Assembly (NCBI GenBank): GCA_963667315.1
Contig: OY763325.1
Location: forward strand, 3,038,001-3,102,000
Direction of reading: 5' to 3'
Origin: DAINPP01 sp963667315
Lineage (GTDB): Bacteria; Thermotogota; Thermotogae; MWEM01
DNA: 64,000 bases
The notes under the pieces: generated by a model
Told to the model about the DNA's origin: nothing
What the model saw: the letters and a program-made list of their open reading frames with translations, nothing else
The model's database searches: none
Part shown: positions 16,191-26,309 of the stretch, piece after piece
How positions within the stretch are numbered: the first letter of the stretch is position 1
Layout of the letters: every line of letters starts with the position of its first letter
Position numbers and translations under genes: made by a program

Positions 16191-17750
16191 ATGAGAGAAA
16201 GAACGATAAAAGAAACAACAATGAAATTTGGAAAAAAATTTCTTTTTTCGATGATTTCAGCTGTTTTACTAGCATTTTCAATGCCGGCGATGGGAACTTA
16301 TGTTCTGGTCTGGTTCTCATTTTCAATCCTGATGGTCTGCCTTGATGGTCAGAAGAAGCGAAGAGGATTTCTTCTTGGTTTTATTTTCGGCACTGTTTAT
16401 TTTACAATCTGTTTCTGGTGGATATTACCCACCTTTGTCAGAGAAATCCCCAAGACTTTTAATAAATTTCCGCCGATCGTCGGGCTGTTTGTCTTTTTGC
16501 TTGCTGTTGGATTCCTTGGATTCTATTTTGGTATCTATGGATTCTTCTTTGCTTTTTTCTCAAAAAAATTTGAGAAAAGTTCCGGTTTATTGTTCCTGTC
16601 GTCCATTGCACTCATTCTGTTTGTGGAATATCTGAGATCGCTGCCACCACTCAAATTTATAGGGTTCAGGTTTTCGGATGCATTATTTGAAGCAACTGGA
16701 TTGTTGCAACTTGCCAGTATCGGGGGTTCACAGCTTTTACTTATTTTGATAGCGATTACAAACACCCTTATTTTTATCAGCTACAAAAGACATCATTCCA
16801 TCAGGCGAACAATGGTTCTAACAACTTCACTTGTCCTTGGGATTTATTGTATCAATTTCATTATTGGAACAGTACTTCCGGAGTCCTATACTGAACAGAC
16901 AGAAACGATAAAAGTTGCCGGTGTACAGACGATGATCACACCACTTAACAAATACAGAGCATCACCGGAAGAAAAGATGATAAAAATTGAAGAATTTACC
17001 GCGCAGGTAGAAGCGGAACAACCGGATACGGAGCTGTTTGTTCTTCCTGAGGCATACTTTATCGAAGATGTGAACACCTATCCGGATATTATTCGTTCAC
17101 TTGAAGATGTGGCAGAAAAGACGAATATGACAGTGGTTTTGCCTCATGTGTATACTTTGAAAGAAGAACGTTATAATGCGGTACAGTTTGTTGATCCAAA
17201 AGAGGGGTTGCTTGGCATGTATTACGCAAAGATGGAACTCAACCCTTTTTCAGAATATCTGCCATTTGAAAAACTCTTTCAGTTTTTATCATTCCTGAAA
17301 TTTAAAAACTATCTGGACCACGGTACAGAGCCTGTAACACTGGATATTGGCATCAAAGCAGCCTTTCCGATCTGTTTTGAAGCCTATTTCCCCAACGTCT
17401 TTGCGACCTTAAAAAAAGCCGGAGCAGACATGTACTGTGTCGTAACAAATGATGGTTACTTTACCCATAAAACGGCGCTGGAACAGCATTTCAGACAACT
17501 CCAGATCAGAGCTGTTGAAACGAGAAGCTGGATGTGTCACGTTTCAAACAATGGGATAACAGGACTTATAGATCCTTATGGCAGAATCCTTCAGGAATCG
17601 GAACCTTTTGTCAGCAGTATCAGTTATTTTGATATTCCGGCGGCTAAAACCTCTGAGACAATTTATCCTTATATCTATGATTATCTTTATCTGTTTACGC
17701 TTGCGTTTTTTAGTGTTATGGTGGTATTGGCCCTTTTGATCAGGAAATAG
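16191..17750 (+). CDS. lnt: Apolipoprotein N-acyltransferase
   Basis: Inner-membrane enzyme that adds the third acyl chain to lipoproteins, 519 residues. Six to seven N-terminal membrane helices (to about residue 230) precede a nitrilase-fold domain. The catalytic triad is visible: Glu in VLPEAYF (about 286), Lys in YAKMELNPF (about 345) and Cys in FPICFEAYF (about 394). A final C-terminal helix re-enters the membrane. Its presence points to a diderm cell with triacylated lipoproteins. Ribosome site AGTGAGG. Confidence 0.92.
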   Translation: MRERTIKETTMKFGKKFLFSMISAVLLAFSMPAMGTYVLVWFSFSILMVCLDGQKKRRGFLLGFIFGTVYFTICFWWILPTFVREIPKTFNKFPPIVGLFVFLLAVGFLGFYFGIYGFFFAFFSKKFEKSSGLLFLSSIALILFVEYLRSLPPLKFIGFRFSDALFEATGLLQLASIGGSQLLLILIAITNTLIFISYKRHHSIRRTMVLTTSLVLGIYCINFIIGTVLPESYTEQTETIKVAGVQTMITPLNKYRASPEEKMIKIEEFTAQVEAEQPDTELFVLPEAYFIEDVNTYPDIIRSLEDVAEKTNMTVVLPHVYTLKEERYNAVQFVDPKEGLLGMYYAKMELNPFSEYLPFEKLFQFLSFLKFKNYLDHGTEPVTLDIGIKAAFPICFEAYFPNVFATLKKAGADMYCVVTNDGYFTHKTALEQHFRQLQIRAVETRSWMCHVSNNGITGLIDPYGRILQESEPFVSSISYFDIPAAKTSETIYPYIYDYLYLFTLAFFSVMVVLALLIRK

Positions 17751-17805
17751 TGTGTGCGGGTTACTCCATTTACTATCCTTAGCGTTTCCGAGTGTATACA
17801 AGAAG

Positions 17806-18732
17806 CTATCCTATCGATTTCATGATAGCATCGGCAATAATGACTCCTTTTTCAGCAGCTTCCAATGAAAGACAGGGACTATATGTGTTGTTTTCAATAT
17901 TTTCGATCACTTTCTGAATGAGAACCGCATATTCGTTCCTTCCCGGCAGGTCAACATTGATCGCTTTTTCAGATGTGAAGAGATGCATCTTTTCAAAAAT
18001 GGTTTGACCGTATTCGCCTGAAAAATGGATACTGCCTTGTTCGAATATAATGCTAAATCCGATTTGAAATGGTGCTTTAGAAGGTAATAAGGAAGTTGCT
18101 TCCACCATTGCCTTTGCCTCCTTGTAAGTTAACGTTGCATAGACCTGCGAATTCTTTTTTTCAATTCCGGCAGCATTGACCGCCAGGGGAACACCCAATA
18201 ATTCAGAAACAAAATCCAGGTTGTGAATCATCAAATCGTAGACTAATCGGTGTAGAGACATATCACCCCAGTTCGGGGGCGTTCGTTGATAACAACTCAC
18301 TGAAATTGGTCTGCCTAATGAGTATTCGGCGGCTTTTTCAATAGCGTAACGATGAGGATCGGAATATTTTATAAATAAATCCACAAAGACCTTTTTATTA
18401 TGCGTTTGAGTCACTTGCTTCATTTCTTCAATCTCTGAAATATGATAACTGACCGGGGTTTCACAAAACACATGCTTCCCGTTTTCAATGGCCTTGATCA
18501 CATATTCTTTATGTAATTGGGTTGGTAAACAGATGTCAATCAAATCAATTGTATTATCTGTCAATATATCGTCTATCCTATCCGTCGCTTCTATAGAGAG
18601 TTCCTTTTCTATGCTGTTGAGTTTGTCATGGTTTCTTCCGAAAATCTTCACGATTTGGGCATCATCCATTTTTTGATAGATCTTTGCGTGCTCTTTCCCG
18701 AAGCCGGTTCCCAATATGCCTATTTTAACCAA
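17806..18732 (-). CDS. Gfo/Idh/MocA family oxidoreductase
   Basis: 308-residue NAD(P)-dependent dehydrogenase. The N-terminal Rossmann fold has IGILGTGFGKEHAKIY; the usual EKP motif appears as CETPVSYH. The C-terminal alpha/beta domain carries DLMIHNLDFVSELLG, with the family's HxxD-like segment. It probably acts on a sugar, inositol or related cyclitol; the substrate is unknown. It is convergent with lnt and divergent from the hflKC operon. Confidence 0.88.
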   Translation of the reverse strand: MVKIGILGTGFGKEHAKIYQKMDDAQIVKIFGRNHDKLNSIEKELSIEATDRIDDILTDNTIDLIDICLPTQLHKEYVIKAIENGKHVFCETPVSYHISEIEEMKQVTQTHNKKVFVDLFIKYSDPHRYAIEKAAEYSLGRPISVSCYQRTPPNWGDMSLHRLVYDLMIHNLDFVSELLGVPLAVNAAGIEKKNSQVYATLTYKEAKAMVEATSLLPSKAPFQIGFSIIFEQGSIHFSGEYGQTIFEKMHLFTSEKAINVDLPGRNEYAVLIQKVIENIENNTYSPCLSLEAAEKGVIIADAIMKSIG

Positions 18733-18877
18733 AATATCACTCCCAATGTGTAATTCTTTTTTGTACTGAATCAGTCAACAATATTCTCCTTGACTATAAC
18801 ATATAATTTTGCATCTGCTAACTTCTTTGGAGGCAATACAGATTCGTGGTGGTTATATATCATCTAATTTTATGTGA

Positions 18878-18970
18878 TATAATAAGGCGAGAAAGTAAGG
18901 ATACGAAACAATAATGCTGGCGGCATTGCTGATTTTTTGCTTTTTGGATGATAATAATTTTTCGTATAAT
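18878..18970 (+). promoter_or_regulatory. Two candidate -10 boxes upstream of hflK
   Basis: TGATATAAT (extended -10, TATAAT at 18878-18883) and a second TATAAT at 18965-18970 lie 133 and 46 nt upstream of the hflK start. The -35 regions are weak. Either could drive the three-gene operon. Confidence 0.45.
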
Positions 18971-19015
18971 ATATAAATGGAATTAATAATTCATCATGCG
19001 TTTAAAAGGAGGAAT

Positions 19016-20056
19016 ATGAGTAAAAATGGAAAGGGATTCCTGAAAAGTTTAGCGGAAATTACGGGGAAGTTATCAGGTTTCATCATTTTGCTGGTTATCG
19101 CAGCTTATTTTGCCACGGGAATTCATCAGATAAACTCATCCGAAGTGGGTCTGGTCATTCAGTTTGGGAAAGCAATAAGAACGGAACAACCGGGGATTAA
19201 TTATCATTTGCCCAGACCTTTTGAGAATGTCATAAAAATAGATGTAAAGAGTCTCAGGTCAATAGATATCGGATTCAGAAAGAAGGGTGATGCCGCTGAC
19301 TCTGATTCCCTTTATGCAGAAGGGGACCTGGTCTCACGAAATGCCTATATCAACAGCTATAGAAAAGTTGGGAGAACCGCTTCGGAAATACAGAAAGAAT
19401 CCCTCATGATGACGTCGGATAACAACTTTGCCAAAGTTCAGGCTTCCATACAGTATAAGATAACCGATCCGATGGAGTACGCATTTAAAATCACATTTAT
19501 TGAAGATGTATTGAGATGCATCGGCGAATCTTTTATCCGTGAAAAAGTCGCAGAAAAAAGCATCGATGAAGTTCTAACCACACTGAGAAACGAAATATCG
19601 TTTGAAGCGGCTGAAAAGATACAGCAACTGGTAAACAGTCTGCAATTGGGAATTAAAATAGTCAGCGTTAAATTGTTGGAAGTCAAACCACCTGATGCCG
19701 TAACCGCCGCATTTGATGATGTCAACAGTGCCATTCAGGATAAGGAAAAGAAGATGAATCTTGCCATCCAGTATTACAACGATATCGTCCCGAAAGCACA
19801 GGGAGAGGCTTCAAAAACCATACAGGAAGCTCAGGCGTATAGTCAGATTCAGATTTTAAACGCGGAAGGTGAAGCTGACAGGTTTTTAAGTCTGCTGGAA
19901 AATTATGAAAAAGCACCGGATATCACCAAAAAAAGAATATATCTTGACAGTGTCGGGAAAATACTTCAGAACTCTCAAAAAGTTGTCTTTCCATCTTCAA
20001 AGGAATTGAATGGCATTGAGGTCCTGGAATTGCTCAAGGATGTGGTGAAACAATGA
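19016..20056 (+). CDS. hflK: SPFH/band-7 protein HflK
   Basis: 346-residue membrane-anchored SPFH protein. One membrane helix (SGFIILLVIAAYFATG) is followed by the band-7 domain (EVGLVIQFGKAIRTEQPGIN) and a long C-terminal coiled coil rich in KAQGEASKTIQEAQAYSQ-type repeats. HflK normally assembles with HflC into a cage around the FtsH protease. The ATG at 19016 is chosen because AAGGAGGA precedes it directly; a longer frame from 18977 lacks one. It overlaps hflC by 4 nt. No ftsH is in view; the third operon gene is instead a P-type ATPase. Confidence 0.9.
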   Translation: MSKNGKGFLKSLAEITGKLSGFIILLVIAAYFATGIHQINSSEVGLVIQFGKAIRTEQPGINYHLPRPFENVIKIDVKSLRSIDIGFRKKGDAADSDSLYAEGDLVSRNAYINSYRKVGRTASEIQKESLMMTSDNNFAKVQASIQYKITDPMEYAFKITFIEDVLRCIGESFIREKVAEKSIDEVLTTLRNEISFEAAEKIQQLVNSLQLGIKIVSVKLLEVKPPDAVTAAFDDVNSAIQDKEKKMNLAIQYYNDIVPKAQGEASKTIQEAQAYSQIQILNAEGEADRFLSLLENYEKAPDITKKRIYLDSVGKILQNSQKVVFPSSKELNGIEVLELLKDVVKQ

Positions 20057-20940
20057 GAAAATTAATCTTTTTCGGTTTAATCATCGTTTTATTCTTCGTG
20101 TTGTTTGGACTGACGACTTATTCGGTTGGTGAGAATGAACTGGTTGTCATCAGCAGATTCGGTAAAATCGTCGACTCAAAGAAAGAGGCGGGATTGTATT
20201 TTAAATTACCGTTTTTTGATCAGATCAATCCCATAGACGGAAGAATGGTCTTCCATGATATGCTGCCGGAAAGTATTCTGACGGTTGATAAAAAAAGACT
20301 GGAAATAGATTGTTTTATGATCTGGCAGGTAAAGGACGCCGTTAAATTTTATGACTCACTGAAAACGATAGAATCGGCAAAAAATAAACTTGAAGATATC
20401 GTTTACTCGAATATCAGAAACGTTTTTGCAAAGAATTATACGGAGGATATCATTAATTCTCAAAGGGATACGGCTCTAACCGTTATTTTAAATAATACCG
20501 GTGAGGCATTTCAAGATTTCGGAATCGAAGTAAAATACGTGAATGTGAAAAGGGCAAATCTTCCTAAGGCAAATGAAGATGCGGTGTTTGAAAGGATGCG
20601 ATCCGAGAGGAATAAAGAAGCTGCAAAAATAAGAGCAGAAGGGGATATGATTTATAAAAGTAAAATCGCTCAAGCGGACAGCGAATCTTCAATCATCATT
20701 GCCAAAGCCTACAAGGATGCTGAAATAATAAAGGGTGCGGGCGATTCGCAGGCGATAAAGATATACGCTGCTTCTTTCTCAAAGGATCCTGAATTTTTCG
20801 AACTATGGAAATCGCTTTCGATATATGAAACTGCCTTTGCATCAGATACTAAATTCTTCCTGGAAGGCAATAATGATTTCCTGAAGTATTTGGATCTGTA
20901 TACCGATGATCTGAATGTAGGTGAAGCTGATGGCAGGTAA
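20053..20940 (+). CDS. hflC: SPFH/band-7 protein HflC
   Basis: 295-residue partner of HflK. N-terminal membrane helix (LIFFGLIIVLFFVLFGL), band-7 domain (ENELVVISRFGKIVDSKKEAGLYFKLPF) and C-terminal helix with RAEGDMIYKSKIAQADSE and the conserved DPEFFELWKSLSIYE segment. It starts within the hflK stop (ATGA), and the ATPase gene begins 11 nt before its own stop. The three genes are therefore translationally coupled. Confidence 0.92.
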   Translation: MRKLIFFGLIIVLFFVLFGLTTYSVGENELVVISRFGKIVDSKKEAGLYFKLPFFDQINPIDGRMVFHDMLPESILTVDKKRLEIDCFMIWQVKDAVKFYDSLKTIESAKNKLEDIVYSNIRNVFAKNYTEDIINSQRDTALTVILNNTGEAFQDFGIEVKYVNVKRANLPKANEDAVFERMRSERNKEAAKIRAEGDMIYKSKIAQADSESSIIIAKAYKDAEIIKGAGDSQAIKIYAASFSKDPEFFELWKSLSIYETAFASDTKFFLEGNNDFLKYLDLYTDDLNVGEADGR

Positions 20941-22861
20941 ATATGCCTATATTTCGGGAGAATCCGATTTTGATTTTGAATCCGAAAAAACAAGATTGTT
21001 TACAGGAATTTCTTTCTTTGCTGCTGCTTATTTGCTGAAGCTTTTTTCAACTGATTTTGTCAGCAACATCTTTTTCATTTCGGGCTTTCTGTTTTGCTGC
21101 TATCCGTTGGCAAAAAAAGTACTGAAGATGATCTTCGACGTCTTGAGCAAGAAAGCAGAGCCTAAGATACTGACAGATGAAAAAGTACTGATACTTGTCA
21201 CAGCCGTCAGTGCTGTTGGTATAAACTACTATTCCGAAGCACTCACCATATTGATCCTGCACATTATCGGTGAAATCATCGAACACATGTCGTTAAGGGA
21301 ATCTAAAAGATATATTGAAGAAATGCTTGAATTAAAACCTCAGTTTGCAAGGATTATTATAGATAATAATGAACAGAAAATCTCACCTGAACAGGTGAAG
21401 ATCGGCAGTACGATAATCGTCAGATCCGGCGAAACTATCCCGTTGGACGGGAAAATAGTCGAAGGCAGCTCATCGGTAGACACATCCGTTATTACCGGAG
21501 AATCGGTTCCGAAAATGGTCTTTCCCGGGAAAAAGGTTATGGCGGGGATGATAAATGTCAACGGGTTACTGAAGATTATCGTTGAAAAACCATATACTGA
21601 AACGTCAATTTCAAAGCTCACAAAACTCATAGACAGTATGTCACTCAGGAAATCAAAAAAAGAGAGGCTTCTCGATAGATTTTCAAAATACTACACCCCG
21701 TTGATCATACTGGCGGCTATCGTATACGGTTTTGTCATACCACTGGTGACCGGAAATCCTTTCCAGGAATGGACTTTAAAGGCCTTGATGTTGCTCGTTA
21801 TTTCATGCCCCGTCGTCTTTGTCGTCAGTATTCCACTGGCGATTCTGACCTGTATCGGCAGAGCCTCAAAATCCGGAATCCTCATAAAAGGGGGTGAGGC
21901 GATAGAAAAGCTTCACGGGGTGAAAACGGTTATTTTCGATAAGACCGGAACTCTGACGGTGGGGAATTTCAAGATTAAAGAAATCGTACCTGTTGAAGGG
22001 TTTAAAAAAGAAGAACTTTTAAAAATTGCCGCACTGGCGGAAATCAATTCAAATCATCCTATAGCTGAAGCGATAAACAGTGAATATCAGGATGGGATTA
22101 CCGAAGCTGTCCTTAATTTCAAAGAAGTACATGGAAAAGGGGTAAACGTCCAGACCAGCAAAGGGGATATCCTGGCTGGTAATTCAAAACTTCTACTGGA
22201 CGAGGGAATCATTTTTGAAGAAATCGACACACCGGAGACGGTTGTATACATTGCGTTGAACGGAAAATACAGGGGGCATATACTGATCGCCGATGAATTA
22301 CAGAACAACGTGAATGAAATCCTTGAAGAGATAAAATCTCTCGGAATCAAGCGGTTTATCATGTTGACGGGGGACAACAGGGAGATATCCAAGAAAATAT
22401 ACGAAGAAGTAAAATTCGATGAGTTTTACACGGATCTGTTACCCGAGGAAAAACTCGAAATCGTTAAAAAAATTCAGAGTCATTATCCGGATGAGAAAGT
22501 GGCTTTTATCGGTGACGGCATTAACGATGCTCCTTCTATGATGCAGGCGGATGTTGGTGTGGCAATCAACAAAAGAAGTAATGATCTCACGGTTGAAACA
22601 TCGGATATCGTACTGCTGAATGATGATTTTAACAGTATAATGGAATTATTTGAAATAACAAAGACCAATAATTCCGTCGTAAGGGTTAATATATTTATGC
22701 CCCTGATCATTAAAATCATCTTGATAGCCACCTTGTTTTCCAGCATAACGATGATGTCTTTGAGTTTTATCATCCTGATAGATTTCATCGTGGAAGTTCT
22801 GGCAATCCTTAATTCACTGATAAGCAATCGAAAGTTTTCTTCAAATGAAAAGGGGTTATAG
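20930..22861 (+). CDS. P1B-type (heavy-metal) P-type ATPase with CPV motif
   Basis: 643-residue metal-transport ATPase. Actuator loop TGES; phosphorylation motif FDKTGTLTVGN; nucleotide-domain EINSNHPIAEA (HP motif); hinge GDGINDAPSMMQADVG. The intramembrane metal motif reads SCPVVFVVS where typical Zn/Cd/Cu pumps have CPC. There is no N-terminal HMA (CxxC) domain: the protein opens with a short acidic tail and goes straight to membrane helices. The metal is uncertain. Translational coupling to hflKC suggests joint assembly or quality control of the pump. The ATG at 20930 is preferred to an in-frame GTG at 20921. Confidence 0.9.
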   Translation: MAGKYAYISGESDFDFESEKTRLFTGISFFAAAYLLKLFSTDFVSNIFFISGFLFCCYPLAKKVLKMIFDVLSKKAEPKILTDEKVLILVTAVSAVGINYYSEALTILILHIIGEIIEHMSLRESKRYIEEMLELKPQFARIIIDNNEQKISPEQVKIGSTIIVRSGETIPLDGKIVEGSSSVDTSVITGESVPKMVFPGKKVMAGMINVNGLLKIIVEKPYTETSISKLTKLIDSMSLRKSKKERLLDRFSKYYTPLIILAAIVYGFVIPLVTGNPFQEWTLKALMLLVISCPVVFVVSIPLAILTCIGRASKSGILIKGGEAIEKLHGVKTVIFDKTGTLTVGNFKIKEIVPVEGFKKEELLKIAALAEINSNHPIAEAINSEYQDGITEAVLNFKEVHGKGVNVQTSKGDILAGNSKLLLDEGIIFEEIDTPETVVYIALNGKYRGHILIADELQNNVNEILEEIKSLGIKRFIMLTGDNREISKKIYEEVKFDEFYTDLLPEEKLEIVKKIQSHYPDEKVAFIGDGINDAPSMMQADVGVAINKRSNDLTVETSDIVLLNDDFNSIMELFEITKTNNSVVRVNIFMPLIIKIILIATLFSSITMMSLSFIILIDFIVEVLAILNSLISNRKFSSNEKGL

Positions 22862-22994
22862 ATCCCCAATACACTTGAAGATAAAATACCGGTCATGGAA
22901 CGGGTACGACCGAACAGGGGGAAGCAATAAGAGCGATTGCCTTTCGTGAAAGTGGTATGCTGTTTTATTGAGATACTTTCCTGAACGATTGTCT

Positions 22995-25900
22995 TCAGAG
23001 TTGTTCCAGATCTTTCCAGATATGTGTTGCTTCCTCGTGCAATTGTTCGCTGAGAGGCTCTAATTGAGCATAGGCTTTATTGTTAATTGCAGTTCCAATA
23101 GCCTTGAGAATTTCAGTTAATCTAGTTGCCCCAACATTTGCCGCTACACCTTTCATGCGATGGGCCAGAAATTCACTTTGCACCCAGTCCTGTTGTTTGA
23201 TCATACGGATAATTAATTCAGGATCCTTTTTATGCGTGGTTTTAAATTTCTCTAAAATGGAGTAATAAAATTCAACATTGTCCCCGCAATTGTATAGCCC
23301 CTCTTTTTCATTAATACCATATATTCTTTTTGCATAAGCGTGTTGAGGTTCAGATACTTCAGCCGTCTTTTCCTGTTGTGTCTGTTTAACGGGTTCCCGT
23401 TCAGGCTCCGAACCGATCTGTCGGGGGTTCAACCATTTGAGAAGGATTTTGACCAGGTCATCCAGGTGAAAAGGTTTGATGAGAAAGTCATTCATCCCGG
23501 CAGCCAGACAGTCTTCTTTTACGCCCTGTACGGCGTCGGCACTCAAGGCGATGATGGGAATATCTGAATACGCTTCTGTTTGACGAATTATTCCGGTCGC
23601 TTCAATTCCACTCATAACCGGCATTTGTAAATCCATGAAAACGATGTCTATTGAATTATTCCGAATTTTTTCCACAGCTTCCAGTCCGTTGTTGGCAAGG
23701 ATTACCTGTGCATTGACTTTTTTCAGGTTCTCTATCGCAACCTCCTGGTTTAGGGGATTATCATCTGCCAATAATACATAAAAAGGACTGTACGCTTTTT
23801 TTAGTTTCTGAATCAGTTCATCTGAAAGCTGGTATTGCTGAAGTTCTTCATCGCTTAAGTCTTTGTACACCTTTTTTTCAGCATCTGAAAGTGCTTTTAA
23901 ATGTAAAGAGAAATAAAAAGTGCTGCCAGCATTCAATTGGCTGTCGACGTTAATCTGTGATCCCATCGCCTGGATTATTTTTTGAGAGATTGCAAGACCC
24001 AATCCGGTGCCGCCGAATTTTCTCGTAGTAGAAGTATCCGCCTGGGAAAACTTATTGAACAGTTTGTTCACTTGTTCATCGCTCATTCCGATTCCCTCGT
24101 CTTTAACGGAAATTTCCAGTGTATATAGCCCATTATCGTTTTTTGTTGAAGAGACCGTGGTTTGTATAACCCCTGCCTCTGAAAATTTGATGGCATTTGC
24201 CAGCAAATTATTGATGACCTGCTCCAACCTTAAAGGATCTCCCATAAAACAGCTGGGAAGTGACTCGTCGATAGACAGAATCAATGTGATCCCTTTAGAT
24301 TCAGCTCTTACTTTATGGAGTTCTATCAAATCATGCAGTGTTTGTTTTAAATCAAAAGGAATGACCTCAAGCTCCAGTTTTCCGGCTTCAATTTTAGATA
24401 AATCTAAAATGTCGTTGATTATTCCCAGTAGTGAATTGGCAGAACGGTTGATTTTTTTGAGGAAATCTTTTTGTTTATCCTTCAGATGCGTGTCCAGCAG
24501 CAATTCGGAATAGCCAATGATAGAATTCATGGGTGTTCGAATTTCATGACTCATATTCGCTAAAAATTCTGATTTGATCTGATTGGCTTTTTCCGCTTCC
24601 AACGTCGCTTCCTGTAGTTCCTGTGTCCTTTCATTCACAAGACCTTCCAGATATTCCGAAAAACTCTCTGAAATTTCCTGTGCTTTAATATACAGATGAT
24701 TCAATACACCGGATTGAGACAGAACGAAGACCAATAGTCCTATCGGCGCAAAGTATCCTTTTTTTATGATTAATTGACTGTATAGCATGTCATTGATAAC
24801 GGTGAGGAAAAAGAAACCGATACCCAGGAGCGAAATCAAAGCCCCCTCCTTTTTTTGAAGTGCGCTTTGGAAGATTACACCCGCAATAAACAGCATTCCA
24901 CATAACATAAAAAACATGAAAAAATGAAGATATTGTGAAAAGATGAGAGGGGGCGTGAAAAGGACCATGAGGGAAAAAATAATTGGAATTGTCCAAAAAA
25001 TATAGATCAGACTACGCCTGAACTTCTCAACAAATAACAGAATAACGAACATGGCAAACAGAGGAACGGCAAGATACAAACTGATATACTCAAAACGGAT
25101 CAGCCACTCCCACGGGATTTCAGGAAACCAGTTGAGTATCAGCAAGTTCTCAGTGAACAACAAACGGACTATTACCGTGATACAGAGTAAACCAAAGAAA
25201 AGAGAAGGTTTGTATTGCCGTCTGGTGAGGAACTGAATAAGGTGATAAATCGAGATAATCAGTAATGCACCACAGATAAAGGCAATGAGTATAACATCTG
25301 TTTCACGTTGCCGGTCAATCAGGACTTCCTGACCGAAAGTGACGGTGTACCAGATGCCACCGCTGCGATGATGAAAATTGGAGACTTGAAACAGGATTTC
25401 ATTGTCCATCTGCCGAGGTACCCAGGATATGACTTGTGCACGATAAGCCGGATGGGATGTTTCCACCGTTTTACCGGGGCTGCCTGCCTTGTAAAGCTGT
25501 TTTCCATTGATCCACATACTCAGTGCCGTACCGGCAGCCTGCAATCGAAAGGCAAAAGACTTCCCCAACGCTTCTTCGGGTAACCTCAACTTCAAGCGAT
25601 AGGTCCCAAAACCCACAGCTACATTCGTTTTTTCATCAAACGCAAAATCGTTCCAGTTTCCCGGAACTTTGATGTATTTTTCTTCAGTCGAAGAAAGGAT
25701 TGATTCATTCACTAAAGGATCAGATGCAATAAATTCATGCCAGAAAAACCGGTAATCGCCATTCAGTTCAAAGACGGCTTTACCGTCCAGAGAATAATCA
25801 CTCAGATCCAGAAAGCCATTTTCAATCTTTACATCTTTTAAAGGATTATTGATAAAAGAATTTAAAATGATCAGCAGACCAACAACAATAACAACGATGA

Positions 25901-26003
25901 TGATAATGATATGTCGTTGATGAATTCGTCGAATAGCATGACTATTATTAAATTCTTTTTCTTCTCGATCCTTTGATGTTTTCAGCATCGTACCACCATT
26001 CAT
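22995..26003 (-). CDS. Hybrid sensor histidine kinase with 7TM sensor, receiver and HPt domains
   Basis: 1002-residue membrane phosphorelay protein. Order: membrane helix (about 31-50); an extracellular jelly-roll, 7TMR-DISM-like domain (about 55-230); a seven-helix membrane domain (about 235-440); a coiled coil; HisKA with MSHEIRTPMNS (His near 485); HATPase with KFGGTGLGLAIS; a receiver with the phospho-Asp in IVFMDLQMPVM (near 788); and an HPt domain with AHRMKGVAANVG (His near 947). It probably senses a carbohydrate-like ligand outside the cell. No separate response regulator is adjacent. A second start at 25988 is possible. Confidence 0.92.
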   Translation of the reverse strand: MNGGTMLKTSKDREEKEFNNSHAIRRIHQRHIIIIIVVIVVGLLIILNSFINNPLKDVKIENGFLDLSDYSLDGKAVFELNGDYRFFWHEFIASDPLVNESILSSTEEKYIKVPGNWNDFAFDEKTNVAVGFGTYRLKLRLPEEALGKSFAFRLQAAGTALSMWINGKQLYKAGSPGKTVETSHPAYRAQVISWVPRQMDNEILFQVSNFHHRSGGIWYTVTFGQEVLIDRQRETDVILIAFICGALLIISIYHLIQFLTRRQYKPSLFFGLLCITVIVRLLFTENLLILNWFPEIPWEWLIRFEYISLYLAVPLFAMFVILLFVEKFRRSLIYIFWTIPIIFSLMVLFTPPLIFSQYLHFFMFFMLCGMLFIAGVIFQSALQKKEGALISLLGIGFFFLTVINDMLYSQLIIKKGYFAPIGLLVFVLSQSGVLNHLYIKAQEISESFSEYLEGLVNERTQELQEATLEAEKANQIKSEFLANMSHEIRTPMNSIIGYSELLLDTHLKDKQKDFLKKINRSANSLLGIINDILDLSKIEAGKLELEVIPFDLKQTLHDLIELHKVRAESKGITLILSIDESLPSCFMGDPLRLEQVINNLLANAIKFSEAGVIQTTVSSTKNDNGLYTLEISVKDEGIGMSDEQVNKLFNKFSQADTSTTRKFGGTGLGLAISQKIIQAMGSQINVDSQLNAGSTFYFSLHLKALSDAEKKVYKDLSDEELQQYQLSDELIQKLKKAYSPFYVLLADDNPLNQEVAIENLKKVNAQVILANNGLEAVEKIRNNSIDIVFMDLQMPVMSGIEATGIIRQTEAYSDIPIIALSADAVQGVKEDCLAAGMNDFLIKPFHLDDLVKILLKWLNPRQIGSEPEREPVKQTQQEKTAEVSEPQHAYAKRIYGINEKEGLYNCGDNVEFYYSILEKFKTTHKKDPELIIRMIKQQDWVQSEFLAHRMKGVAANVGATRLTEILKAIGTAINNKAYAQLEPLSEQLHEEATHIWKDLEQL

Positions 26004-26309
26004 TTTAATCGTTAATAATGAAAGATATCCTGTAAACGCTAAGTTTTCACTTTCATTTGAAAAGTAAGTTTGAATTAAACTGTTTACTGAGAAAATTATA
26101 GCACAGCAGCAGTCTACAAATCTAATGGTTAGCGATTTTGAAGAATATTAAGGAAATCAGATACTTTGAGCTTCTATTCACTGAATTTGGTATAATATCT
26201 TCAACCCTTTTTTCTATTTTTGGATTTTTAGAGTCAGCAAAAGAACAGACAGAGAATGTCCCTCAGAGTTAAGGCTTTTATCCCGTTATCGGACAAAGGA
26301 GTGTTTTGA
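26004..26309. other. Divergent promoter region
   Basis: An extended -10 TGCTATAAT on the minus strand (26095-26103) suits the kinase gene. TGGTATAAT on the plus strand (TATAAT at 26191-26196) suits the gene at 26310. No gene is seen in between. Confidence 0.55.

Noticed and set aside
22862..22994. Possible peptide relic between the ATPase and kinase genes
   Set aside because: The frame HGTGTTEQGEAIRAIAFRES reads protein-like but is too short and has no recognisable homologue.
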